Assembly: GCA_021234155.1 (NCBI GenBank)
Contig: JAJEKV010000035.1
Coordinates: forward strand, 8,241,891-8,305,890
Reading direction: 5' to 3'
Source of the DNA: Isoetes taiwanensis
Lineage: Eukaryota; Streptophyta; Lycopodiopsida; Isoetales; Isoetaceae
Length of the DNA: 64,000 bases
Numbering within the stretch: position 1 is the first letter of the stretch; every line of letters begins with the position of its first letter. A program made the position numbers and the translations under genes. The notes below the pieces were generated by a model. That model did no database searches. It saw nothing but the letters and a program-made list of their open reading frames with translations, and was not told where the DNA came from. This document shows, piece by piece, positions 11,206 through 21,820 of the stretch.

Positions 11206-13425
11206 GTTGCTGGGTAGTATCTTTGACCTGGTTATTTGTAATGGGTTGGCACAATGGCCGTCTTCCAGCTGCTGCACTTGTAGACAGGAGAACCAAGGGG
11301 GCGGCTCCAGTGTGGTGGATTATCTGCTGGTTGAGGAACGGGATCTGCACCTGGTTACTCATTTTTCCATCGGAACAGACACCCGGGACGAGGAAGTGGA
11401 CTCGGACCACCGGCCTCTGTTCATGCATCTCCATTGGGAGGCTCCCCGTGCATCTACTGCCTCAACATACCGGGTGCCCCAGCTGCGCCTGGATTACGAC
11501 CGTGCAGGGACCTATGCCTAGCTGCTTGAGCATGATTTGGCGGGACTGCTGCAACTCCCCACACTTCAAGAGCAATCTGCTCAGCTGACTCACCTGCTTC
11601 TGACAGCTGCTGAAAGATGCTTTGGGAGAGGCCGCTCACGGCGAACCTCGGGCACTACCACCTTCCCCCGCAACAGATGGTTTGACGGGAGCTCAAATGC
11701 ACACTCCGGCAAGTCACTGATCCCACCTCCCGCCCACAGGCCGTCAGTCAATACCGCTCCTTTCTCAAGAACAAGAAGGCCAGATACCTCACAAAGCATC
11801 AGCAACAGATGTTTGGTCTCCTGGATCGGCACCCCAGGACATTCTGGAGAAGTGTCTTGAGCAAGCCTGCACAGCCCACAGGGAACATCACCTCGAAGCA
11901 ATGGGTACAGTACTTGCAACAGCTTTACGACCCGCTCGGGGGTACAGTACTTGCAACAGCTTTACGACCCGCTCGGGGCCGGACACCAGTACCTCCACAG
12001 ATAGGCATGTCTCTGGTTATCACAGAGGGGGATGTCATCATGGGCCTACAACGTCTAGCTAATGGGAAGGCAGCAGATTTAGATGGCATGCAGGCAGAAT
12101 TTCTGAAGTGGGCTGGGCCTCCACTGGTGCCTGCTCTCACGGCATTGTTCAATAAAGCATTGTGAGAAGGCTTCCCTCTACAATGGACCATAGTAGAGTT
12201 GTGCCCATATACAAAGCAATTATGGTGAGCTCTCTCTTTACAAAACTGTTGGCTGGCATCCTTGAGCAGCGGCTGACAATATGGGGAGAGGAAACGGATG
12301 TGCGCGCTCTTATACAGGCAGGTTTTCGGCCCAGCCACTCCACCATTGATCATATCTTCACTCTGCGCACATTGATTGAGGATAACGTGAAATTGCCCGC
12401 TAACTGTGTCTTCGTTGTTTCGTGGATTTTGCAAAAGCTTTTGACACGCGGCCCCGCGACAAGCTATGGGACAGATGCGGCGGTACCGGGACCCCTTGAC
12501 TTGCGTATCGCAAGATATAGGCTATATGAGGCATGCTCGGGCCGTATCACATTGTCGCGACGGCCCGGTAATTAGTAGCATTGGAGTGCGGGGGGTTGCC
12601 CCTCTCCCCACACTCTTTGGCTTATACATTGATCAATCGGAAGATTGGCTCGACGAGCATGGAGGTGCGGGCACACATCTCATGCATCACACAACCGGCA
12701 ACTCATATATGCCGACGATGTCAACCTCTCGTTTATACTCGAGGGGCGTGTAACGCCATCCGGATGCTTTGACACTTTTGCCAATTCAGCGGCATGCGAA
12801 GTTAACTTGGCCAAAACTAGGGTGCCGCTAGTTGCATCATCCCGTCGCCCAAGGCTTCCCTCATTCACTTACTGGGGACAAAGAGATAGAGGTGGCTCCG
12901 ACCTACAAGTACTTGGGGATCGAAGTTCTCAACTACCACCCATTGGGATACCGCCATCGGGTTGTGGGTCGGCGGGTTGGAAAGCACTATATGCCATGCG
13001 AGAACAACAGACCACAAAGCGAGTTGTATGCCTCGGGGCCACCGATCCACACTTGTTTGGGCCTTGGTCGAGCCGGTCCTTTTGTATGGGGGCAGAAGTG
13101 TGGGGTCCGGTGATATCCCTCAACACCTGGAATGACCTCGAGCAAGTGCAGAAGGCCTTCTTGGCACGGGTCCTGGGGGTGAAGTCCACAGTTCCATACC
13201 AGATCCTACTCCAGGAGACAGACTTTCTACCCCTTCAATGGGCTGCATTGGAACGCCATATTGTTTTCTTCCAAAAGGTGGTCGCTATGGCGGATACACG
13301 CTTGCCCCACCTTGCTTTGGCCACGGTGATGGGTCCCCAATGCCTGAAATCCTGCTGGAAAGACAAGCAAGCTCAGTGGTTCTCATTTTGGGGTGCAAAA
13401 CCGAGCAAGCCGCCCGTGTCGGGAC
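11206..13425 (+). mobile_element. LINE copy 1, 5' portion (endonuclease end and reverse transcriptase)
   Basis: The segment begins inside an apurinic endonuclease-type domain: FDLVICNGL, a GGSSVVDYLLV box and the C-terminal SDHRPLFMHL. Reverse transcriptase follows: DGMQAEFLKWAG, GILEQRLTIW, AGFRPSHSTIDHIFTLRTLIE, a GLYIDQ box and the catalytic LIYADDVNLSF (about 12,700). Frames break repeatedly; one break is an exact 37-bp tandem duplication at 11,903-11,976. The order and motifs place it with plant LINEs of the L1-like type. It is cut at 13,425 by a copia element and resumes at 18,966. Not functional. Confidence 0.9.
11903..11976 (+). repeat. Exact 37-bp tandem duplication inside LINE copy 1
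   Basis: The block starting GGGTACAGTACTTGCAACAG and ending GACCCGCTCGG is repeated at once with no mismatch. Since 37 is not a multiple of three, it shifts the reading frame between the endonuclease and RT parts. Its perfection suggests it is younger than the other damage in this LINE. Confidence 0.9.
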
Positions 13426-13430
13426 AAAGA

Positions 13431-14024
13431 TGTTAGAATAATTCATGTTATAATTGGTGTTTCAGCTAAGATTGAAGACATCATTTTAAGGTTGGAGTTT
13501 GCTTAACCTATGCAAGTGATGATTGCTTAAATCGAAAGGGGTTTTGAACCATTGAACCATAAGGTTAATGAAGGAGCATATTTTATATTGTTATGACACC
13601 TAATATGGATCGAAGGGGGGAAAATGGATTCAAACTTTCCCTTTGGGTATCAGCGGATAAGCCTAGCTCGATCGGTGCGCCTAGGCGGCCGGATCCTGGG
13701 CTATAACAAAAGGAAGATGTATTAAATTTGTTATGCGTGATGTTACAGTGGAATGCAGGTGTCGGATGGGTGATTCGATCTAAAGCTTGGGCTGTCGGAT
13801 GCAGGTCAACCAAGCTACAGTAGCTTGGTCAATACCAATGCTACAGTAACTTTACTGTAGCAAATATAAGGTTTGATAAACCATTGCTTTATATTTGAAG
13901 AGCTATTGTGAAGTTGTTGAAGACAAACTAAAGTAAGAAAATTGCTAGAGTTCTTGCTTGTTTTCTATTCAATTTTATCTTTGAATAGATTATCTACTAG
14001 AATCATTGTGTTTAAAATTCTTCA
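13431..14024 (+). repeat. 5' LTR of the copia element
   Basis: It begins TGTTAGAATAATTCATG and ends AAATTCTTCA, with the canonical TG/CA termini. It matches 18,366-18,960 over its full length. Being the 5' LTR, it should hold the promoter; a TATATTTGAAG and TATAAGGTTTG region near 13,865-13,900 is the likeliest core, though not proven. Confidence 0.97.
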
Positions 14025-14042
14025 TTGGTATCATAGCCAGAG
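14025..14042 (+). promoter_or_regulatory. Primer binding site of the copia element
   Basis: TTGGTATCATAGCCAGAG follows the 5' LTR directly. It resembles the usual plant copia site TGGTATCAGAGC, complementary to the 3' end of initiator methionine tRNA, with one change (CAT for CAG). Confidence 0.85.
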
Positions 14043-14060
14043 ATTCAAGAAGAGATAATC

Positions 14061-16115
14061 ATGTCTAGTAGATTTGGGGCTAACTTGCTTAATGCCATTG
14101 AGGTCTTCAAAGGAGAAAGTGGTTTCCAAGTTTGGAAACAAAGCATCCAGGAGGTTCTGGAATTTGAGAAGTTATGGCATTTGGTTGATTCAAATGCAGG
14201 TAGGCGATCTGCTGCTAATGCTAGTGCAGGATCTGCAAATGTTGCAGGAGCTAGTTCCAGTTCAAGCAGAGATGGTTCCACGGTTGGTGGAGATGCTGAA
14301 GCAAGTGGAGGAAAGGACTCTGCAACCTCTGCAAGCATTCAGGTAGATGATGAACTCAAAATTAAAGAGGCTCAAGCAATTATTAGTTGTAAGGTTGGGC
14401 CTGCTATTAAACTTAAGCTCAGAGGGTTAAGCCCCAGGGAAATGTGGTTATACATGATTAAGAACTATGAAGCCAAAACCTCTTCCCAGATAGATGTGCT
14501 GGAAAAGCAACTAAGAAAATTGAAACTTCATGATAAAGAAAATATTACCGAGTTTCTTGAAAAATTTGATTCAATCATTGCTGATTTAGAAGGAGCAGGG
14601 GTAATTCTAAATGAACAGTATCAGCTTTTAGCTTTGTCAAGGGCAGTCTCTCATAATGCTTATCTGGCCACACTTTTGAGAAACATTGCTAGGTCAAAGG
14701 AACATGCCATTCAAATAATAAGGACTGAGTTTGAACAGAAACAAATGGGTCAAGAGGAAGAAGAAGCCACAGAGGTGTTGTATGCTGGAAAATTCAGAAC
14801 AAAAAAGAAAAATGATGTTGCAAACAAGGAGAGAATTGGTCCATGTTACAATTGTAACAAATATGGTCATTTGAAAGCGGACTGTCATAAGAAAGCAGGG
14901 AGAGAGGTAGTCTGCTATAATTGTGAAGGTAAGGGGCATTTTGCTTCAAATTGCTCAAGCCCAAGAGGGCAAGGTTTCAAAGGAAAGGGCAGGGGCAGAA
15001 TAACCAAAGTAACAGGTACATATAAAGGCAAAGAAGGTACTAAGGATAATCCATCTTTAAATCTTGCACAGGAAGCTCGTGGAGATGAGGACGAACATAA
15101 TGAAGATGAAGAGGTAAGAAGTACTGAGTTATATCATTTAATGCATGGCAAAACCAATCATAACATGATGATTATAGATTCAGGAGCTGAGAGGACAGTG
15201 ACCTCGTCTTCTCATTCACTCAAGAATTGCAAAAAATTACATGGAGCACACGTACAATTAGGCAATGGAGATTTACAAGAAGTCAAGGACTCTGGGATGC
15301 TGGAATTATTCGACCTTGATGGGAAAGCAGTCAAACTGGAAAATGTGCTATGTGTGCCAGGCTTAGTTAGAAACTTGATTTCTATGTGTCAGCTTGTAGA
15401 CCTTGGGTATAAGGTTTTGTTTGAGAGATTACATTGTAAAGTGTTTTTCAGCAATAAATTAAAGTTCATTGGCAAAAGGGTTGGCAATCTATTTGGTTTA
15501 AATGTTGATCATTGTGTAGCTCCTGAAATAAATGTGATAACATGCCCAAATGTCAAAACTTGGCATGAAAGGATGTGTCATGTGAATTCTAACACAGTGA
15601 AGCTTATGATTAAGAAGGGATTGATAAAGGGCACTGCAGAAACTGACAGGAATTTTAAATGTGTTGGATGTATCTTGGGAAAGCATGCAAAACTCCCATT
15701 TAAAAAATCATTAAAAAGAGCAAAGCACAAGCTGGATCTGGTCCATACAGACTTATGTGGACCCTTAAATGTAATTAGTTTGTCAGGAAAAAGATATTTC
15801 ATGACATTCATTGATGACTATAGCAGGTTCACTAAAGTTTATTGTTTGAGAACAAAGGATTTAGCACTCGAAGCTTTCAAAAACTTTGCAAATGAAGTTC
15901 AGCTGGAAACTAGAAGGAAAATCAAGTGTTTACGTTCAGATAGAGGAGGTGAGTTCATGTCAAATGAATTTAAGCTTTATTGTAACAAACATGGCATTAA
16001 GAGGCAGCTGACTTGTAGATTTTCCCCTCAGCAAAATGGAGTTGCTGAAAGAAAGAATGGGACAATTCTTAATGCTGTTAGAAGTATATATGCTCAAATA
16101 TTCTGGCTTGCCTAA
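14061..16115 (+). pseudogene. copia gag-protease-integrase frame (684 codons)
   Basis: The first ATG after the primer site opens a long frame. Gag starts with NAIEVFKGESGFQVWKQSIQ. Two CCHC knuckles lie at about residues 262-298 (CYNCNKYGHLKADC and CYNCEGKGHFASNC), and a protease active site IIDSGAERTVTSS at about 370. Integrase follows with its zinc-binding pair (WHERMCHVN then CVGC, about 502-545) and catalytic residues in HTDLCGPL, RSDRGGEF and VAERKNGT. The frame then breaks: an apparent 4-nt TATA expansion near 16,087-16,095 turns the expected RSMLKYSGLPNFLW into an off-frame tail. Everything upstream of that is intact, so virus-like-particle proteins could still be made. Confidence 0.95.
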
Positions 16116-18371
16116 TTTCCTTTGGGAAGAGGCTGTGAAGACTGCAGTGTATGTTCAGAATTCATTGCCATCTATAAGCATTACAGGGGAAATCCCTGAA
16201 GTATTGTGGTCAGAAAAGTTACCTAAATATGAAAGGCTTAAGGCCTATGCTGCTTGGCATTTGTCCATACATGTACCTGATGAACTGAGAAAGAAACTGG
16301 ATGACAAGGCTTATATAACTTACTTGGTGGGATATGATCAACAATCTAAAGCATATAGATTGTATGATCCAAGTAAAAGGAAGATTGTAATAAGCAGAGA
16401 TGTGTTGTTTGATGAAGAACAGTTTTATAAAGTGCTGCCCAAGATTAACAGCCAAGATCTTACTGCTGATAGCAAAGAGGAAAGAAAAGAAAATGTTGAG
16501 ATTGCACAAACTGAACCTAGTAGTACAGTGAACGATGATGATGATGATGAAATAAATGTTAAACATTTGTTAACTGAATCTAATGATGCTGATACTCAAA
16601 GTGTGCAGGCTGAAAGTATGGAACCTGAAATTGCACCTGAGCAACCAGAAGTAAATCAAGGAGAAATGCTGAAAAGAAGACGAAGGACTGAGGCAGAAAT
16701 ACTTCGAGAGGGTGCAGCCAGTTTAGAATCATTAGGACGAGACAACATGGGCAGGAGCAAAAGACTTAGAGAAAATGAAGGTGAAGTACTTAGTCTCTTT
16801 GAAATTTTAATGCATTTGGATATCTCAGTACCTAAGTCTTATGATGAAGCAATGAACTCTCCTGACTGTAAAGAATGGCTGAAGGCTATGCAAGCTAAAA
16901 TGCAATCTTTTAGTAGAACGAATACCTATGAACTGGTGGATATGCCAAGTGGGAAAAATATTATTGGTAACAAGTGGATTTTCAAGATTAAAACAGAAGC
17001 AGATGGAGTAACTCCTAAGTTCAAAGCACGTTTGGTAGCTCAGGGTTTTACCAAGAAGTATGGACAGGACTATGAGGAGACTTTTTCTCCACTTGTTAAA
17101 ATGAATAGCATAAGGATGTTGTTATCAATCGCTAATGCAGCAGATTTAGAAGTTCACCATATGGACGTAAATACAACGTTTCTAAATGCAAGGTTAGAAG
17201 AGGAAATTTACATGAGATTACCACCAGGTTTTGAAGAAAAAGCAGGGAAAGTATGGAAACTTAATAAGGCTGTTTATGGTCTTAAACAGTCGCCAAGAGA
17301 GTGGTACAAGTGCATTGATTCTTTCCTCAAAGAATAGGGCTTTGCTAAATTGCAGAATGATGGAAATCTGTATAAATTTCATAGAGGAGCTGAGTGGTGC
17401 ATAATAGCACTTTATGTAGATGATAACATAATGGTATCAAATGGCATAAAGATTCTGGATCATTGTAAGAACATTTTGAGAAGCAAGTTTAAGATGTCTG
17501 ATCTTGGTGAGCTGAAGAAATTCCTGGGAATTGAGGTACATAGAGACAGAGCTAATAAGACATTAAATTTGACACAGAAGGGACAGATTGAAGGAATACT
17601 TACTAAGTTCAAAATGAATGATTGTAACATTTGCAGAACTCCTATAGTCCCAGGATGTAAGATATCTGCAAAAATGAGTCCCAAGACTGATGCAGAACGA
17701 GAAGAAATGATCAGTGTACCATATATGTCATTGGTTGGTTGCCTAGCCTATGTAGCTAACTGCACTAGGCCTGATATAGCTACAATGATCCAGGGAGGGA
17801 GCACTGGGTAGCTGCAAAACGAGTCTTAAGATATTTGAAGGGGACCATGAACCATGGCATTAGTTACTGTTCTGAAAATCTGAAATTAGTAGCATACTGT
17901 GATGCTGACTGGGGAGGAGATTTAGATAGTAGGAAATCTACCTCAGGCTATCTAACATTTTTAGGGGGAGGTCCAGTTAGTTGGAAGTGTAAAAAGCAGA
18001 ATGCAACTGCAATGTCTAGTGCTGAGGCTGAATATGCCTCAGCAGTGTTGGCCACAAAAGAAATTATATGGGAAAGAAGACTCTTGATAGAACTTGGTCA
18101 CAATCAGGACAAAGCAACAGAGTTATACTGTGACAATACAAGTTGCATAGCAATGAGAAAGGATCCTGTGTTTCATGAGAGATCAAAACACATCGATTTG
18201 GAGCTGCATTTTATCAGAGAAATAGTTGGGAAAAACATAGTAAGATTAACATATGTAAACACTTTGAAACAGTTAGCAGATCTGCTCACCAAGGCACTGC
18301 CAGAGAAAAGATTTACAGAGCTGAAGTGTTTGATCAGATGTCTGGATTATAACATGAAGGGGGAATGTTAG
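16096..18371 (+). pseudogene. copia integrase end, reverse transcriptase and RNase H
   Basis: Continues the polyprotein after the frameshift (frame open to 17,337, then 17,338-17,811, then 17,800-18,371). RT motifs in order: GNKWIFKIKTEADG, FKARLVAQGFTKKYGQDYEETFSPL, HMDVNTTFLNARLEEEIYM (usual DVKTAFLNG), AVYGLKQSPREWY and the catalytic ALYVDDNIM (about 17,415). RNase H: AYCDADWGGDLDSRKSTSGY, AMSSAEAEYASA, HIDLELHFIRE. Defects: one amber stop at 17,335 (FLKE-stop-GFAKLQ, same frame on both sides) and a deletion joining RPDIATMIQ to PGREHWVAAKRVLRYLKG in another frame. Catalytic residues survive. Confidence 0.95.
18357..18365 (+). promoter_or_regulatory. Polypurine tract of the copia element
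   Basis: AAGGGGGAA lies immediately before the TG of the 3' LTR, the required position for plus-strand priming. It overlaps the last codons of the RNase H frame. Confidence 0.85.
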
Positions 18372-18960
18372 AATAATTCATGTTATAATTGGTGTTTCAG
18401 CTAAGGTTGAAAGACATCATTTTAAGGTTGGAGTTTGCTTAACCTATGCAAGTGATGATTGCTTAAATCGAAAGGGGTTTTGAACCATTGAACCATAAGG
18501 TTAACGAATGAGCATATTTTATATTGTTATGACACCTAATATGGATCGAAGGGGGAAAACTGATTCAAACTTTCCCCTTTGGGTATCAGCGGATAAGCCT
18601 AGCTCGATCGGTGCGCCTAGGCGGCCGGATCCTGGGCTATAACAAAAGGAAGATGTATTAAATTTGTTATGCGTGATGTTACAGTGGAATGCAGGTGTCG
18701 GATGGGTGATTCGATCTAAAGCTTGGGCTGTCGGATGCAGGTCAACCAAGCTACAGTAGCTTGGTCAATACCAACGCTACAGTAATTTTACTGTAGCAAA
18801 TATAAGGTTTGATAAACCATTGCTTTATATTTGAAGAGCTATTGTGAAGTTGTTGAAGACAAACTAAAGTAAGAAAATTGCTAGAGTTCTTGCTTGTTTT
18901 CTATTCAATTTTATCTTTGAATAGATTATCTACTAGAATCATTGTGTTTAAAATTCTTCA
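18366..18960 (+). repeat. 3' LTR of the copia element
   Basis: Starts TGTTAGAATAATTCATG and ends ATTCTTCA, then the AAAGA duplication. Nearly identical to the 5' LTR; differences include A/G near position 41, T/C and G/T near position 110, and T/C pairs near position 350. Confidence 0.97.
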
Positions 18961-18965
18961 AAAGA

Positions 18966-19624
18966 AAGATCGCAAAGCACTTCAGCTGTACCTAGATGCT
19001 ACTTTCTTTCGCAAGCTCTGGGATGCAGATGCTCTGATGCACGTTAAGCTGTCACACTATCAGCAGCAAGTCAATCCTAGGCTCACAAGAGGCCCACACC
19101 AGTACTTGTACACCCAGCTGCCCATGAAGAAGCGCAGACTTATAGCTTCCATTCGCACGGGTGCACATCGCCTCCGCATTGAAACAGGGCGTTGGGCTCG
19201 GGAAGCACGAGAGCAAAGGCTTTGCCAGTGTTGCCACCAGGGCGCCATTGAGGACGAATCTCATGCCCTCCAGGTCTGCCCAGCATTTGCCCATATCCGA
19301 GAGCGATATGTTCGATTACTAGTGCCTGGCCAGCCGTTGCATCAGTTGTTGACTACGGCGTCAGTGGGTTTGTTGGGGTCATACCTCCAGGAGGTTATGG
19401 ATGCACGAACTCATTTGTGTCCTACGGGATGGTATTGAACTGTCCTACACAATTGTACAGTGTGCCAGCATACTTATTACTGCTAAGGTTTTTCCCTCGA
19501 AAACCCTTCGAGGCGGGGGTTTGTTAATCCTGTCAGTAATACGCTTGTTGCTCTCTTTTTTGTTTGGGTCCCATAGGCCAATTGGTCTCTGTGGACGCTA
19601 AAAATCTATTCTATTCTATTCTTA
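18966..19624 (+). mobile_element. LINE copy 1, 3' portion with (TTCTA)n tail
   Basis: This continues the LINE cut at 13,425: the frame resumes with RKALQLYLDATFFRKLWDADALMHVKL and ends with the LINE C-terminal zinc-binding region, RLIASIRTGAHRLRIETGRWAREAREQRLCQCC then GAIEDESHALQVCPAF, stop at 19,436. The 3' untranslated part has a short stem-loop (19,495-19,513) and the element ends in a pentanucleotide tail, TCTATTCTATTCTATTCT (19,605-19,624), in place of poly(A). Together with 11,206-13,425 it is the most complete LINE in the window. Confidence 0.9.
19495..19513 (+). other. LINE 3' stem-loop, copy 1
   Basis: CCTCGAA, loop AACCC, TTCGAGG: a perfect 7-bp stem. The same hairpin is found in LINE copies 2 and 3 at the corresponding place, with pairing kept by G-U wobble where bases differ. 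It could be the RNA structure that the LINE reverse transcriptase recognises. Confidence 0.7.
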
Positions 19625-21540
19625 TCTTTTTAAAAGCCTTTTGAGAATCGAACCCAAATAAATTCATTCAAGCTATTCCAAAGATTATGTTTATTTTGAA
19701 GCACATGTATATCACCTTCTCCTTCTTGCCCTTCCGACTTTTGATAGCAGGTCCCACTTCCTCTGATCCCATATACTGGTGGAATCTATGGGATGTTTAT
19801 GGTTCGATGTGGTAAAGATATGATTAAAACAACACCCATCTAGCATCCTGAAAGTCTGTTCTAGTCTTGTACGTATTTTTTGGCTTTCTTAGGGTTGGAT
19901 GGACCTATTTGAGGATTGGTGTATCAGAATTGATGTGCTGTAACCCTCACCTGTGTGTTGGTTCTCTCGCCCTCTTCCCTCCTTTATATGGTTTAGTTTA
20001 TCTGTTCCACTTTCTGGATGTCGAACTTGAGTGTCTCTTAGTGTGGCTAGTTAGCACTTGGTCTAGAGTGTTGCATAGATGCTCTCTTGTATCGGATGTT
20101 CTTCCCTTTGTATCCACATATTAAAACAATCAGCCTATATCAACATTACTTCGGTATCGAGATAAAAGAATAAAAATGGAAGTGAATGAAAATGAGAAAC
20201 TAGCATTTTTTGCCCAATAAAACATAAATGAAGAATGAACAACACGCAGTTTTAAATCTTAAATGCAAGTTTGCTCACGAAAATTGATCTGTAATAAACT
20301 ACGAACATTTACAAAGCCTTGAATTTGCTTGGACAACTTTGAATAAGCTTAAACTGGCTGCAAACCCGTGCAAATTGATTGCAAACTGGATGAAAATGCA
20401 ATAAACCAATAAAATCTGGGAACCTATTTATTGGTCTGAACAACGTAAGAGGCAGTTAGAAAAATCAACGAGATAGCTTGTTTTGCATCTCAAAAAATAT
20501 AAAGCAGTTGGAATCCTTCTGGATAGGATTTGAAAGTAAAAAAAATGGCCTTCTAAGACCAATTTGCCAGCTAATATTACACGACAATTGATAGACTTGG
20601 TTAAAAAAATACATGGGCTTGGTAAAGCAATTACAACAGAGGGAAAAAGTCTCATTTCAATCTGCACAAAGAGCTGATAGTTAGCACATTAGAAGCACAA
20701 TTTATCTAACAATAGGGAAAAATAGATAGAAGAAGGAGCTCCTCCCAGCCATGCTACTCCTACGAGTCTTAGTCATGACAATACATCAAATAGATGTCCA
20801 ACACAAAATATTGGACAAGCGCTTAAGGGGCAATAGTAACAGAGGCATAGATGTTTCAATGTAGTGATACACGGTCTAGATGAGGCAACACAAGAGGATA
20901 TGACAAGCAAAAGACATGCAATGATTCTCTCAAGCATGTAATTTCTAGCTCATGTGCGCATTCTCAAAGCATTATGTATTGGCATTCAACATCATAATCA
21001 TATGAACGTAGGTTCGACTAGGATAATTTTTGCTATTTTTTTTTTCAAAACACAAACCATTACTTGTTATACTTTCAATCTAATTCACGGGGCAATGAGA
21101 GCCCCCTTTTTCTCCTGCCTTAACTGTACGATATATGTATGTAATTAACATCAATAAATAGATTTGGTTCAAACATTATAGTATTTCACCAAATCGCTAC
21201 ACAGATATCCCATTGTGTGGGGGCATATCCCACAAACAAGGTTCTTAGATAGGTTCTTAGAAATTGTTATTCAATGGGCCCCAATCTTTTCAAGGTTTTA
21301 TCCTACACCCCATAGAGCACATCAAACCTCCATTTTTATTTTTTATTTTTGAGCATGTTGATGCATGTATAGGGTTTAGGATTTATATTCTTCTTCTTCC
21401 ATCTTTTCCTTTTGTTTTGGTGCATATTCATATGATGGATGCCTTCAAGCATCTGAGCTATTGGGTCCCTATACGATATGCATATTGTGCTTCACTTTAA
21501 ACCACAGTGAATTGGTTATCACTAGAGTGCTAGTGCGTAA
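19625..21540. other. Non-coding stretch, no gene recognised
   Basis: Short open frames only, none with a known motif. The sequence is AT-rich with no clear splice-linked coding signal, inverted termini or long repeat that I could find. Confidence 0.4.
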
Positions 21541-21820
21541 CATTTGGTATCAGAGACAAGGTTCAATTCCTTGTGGCAACATTGGTGTATTACACATCCT
21601 TGAGGGCAAGCATCTTGAGTTATGCATTAGTATGGATGTTGATTACCCGTGTTGAGAAATTCCATGTAGATGTCGATCACTGATGTCTATACCAATGCAC
21701 AATATAGGTCATCGATGTCATGCATTAATATAAATGTTGATTACCCACGCTGAGACGTTGTTCAAGGATGTTTTCTCCATGCTAGACTACCATGTGTGCC
21801 ATCTTCAGGTTGCGGCGTGA
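21541..21820 (+). mobile_element. Degenerate LTR-element leader with primer-binding-site relic
   Basis: GTAACA is followed by TTTGGTATCAGAGACAAGGT, which matches the plant initiator methionine tRNA primer site (TGGTATCAGAGC) closely; the bases before it would be the end of a 5' LTR. A roughly 97-bp unit follows twice (TGCATTAGTATGGATGTTGA at 21,624 and a related copy at 21,721). No gag or pol was recognised downstream. I read this as the 5' end of an old or non-autonomous LTR element. Confidence 0.5.

Larger units (their letters stand above)
13426..18965 (+). mobile_element. Ty1/copia LTR retrotransposon, full length, with AAAGA target duplication
   Basis: Complete structure: 5' LTR 13,431-14,024, primer binding site, gag-pol 14,061-18,371, polypurine tract, 3' LTR 18,366-18,960. 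The 5-bp duplication AAAGA flanks it at 13,426-13,430 and 18,961-18,965. The order protease-integrase-RT-RNase H identifies Ty1/copia. The two LTRs differ by about seven substitutions and three small indels over 594 bp by my hand alignment. The insertion splits a LINE, so it is younger than that LINE. Three defects stop the polyprotein: a frameshift near 16,090, one amber codon at 17,335 and a deletion near 17,790. Confidence 0.97.

Noticed and set aside
18519-18749. Minus-strand 76-aa frame repeated at 13,583-13,813
   Set aside because: Both copies lie inside the two LTRs; the repetition reflects LTR identity, and the frame has no start context or domain.
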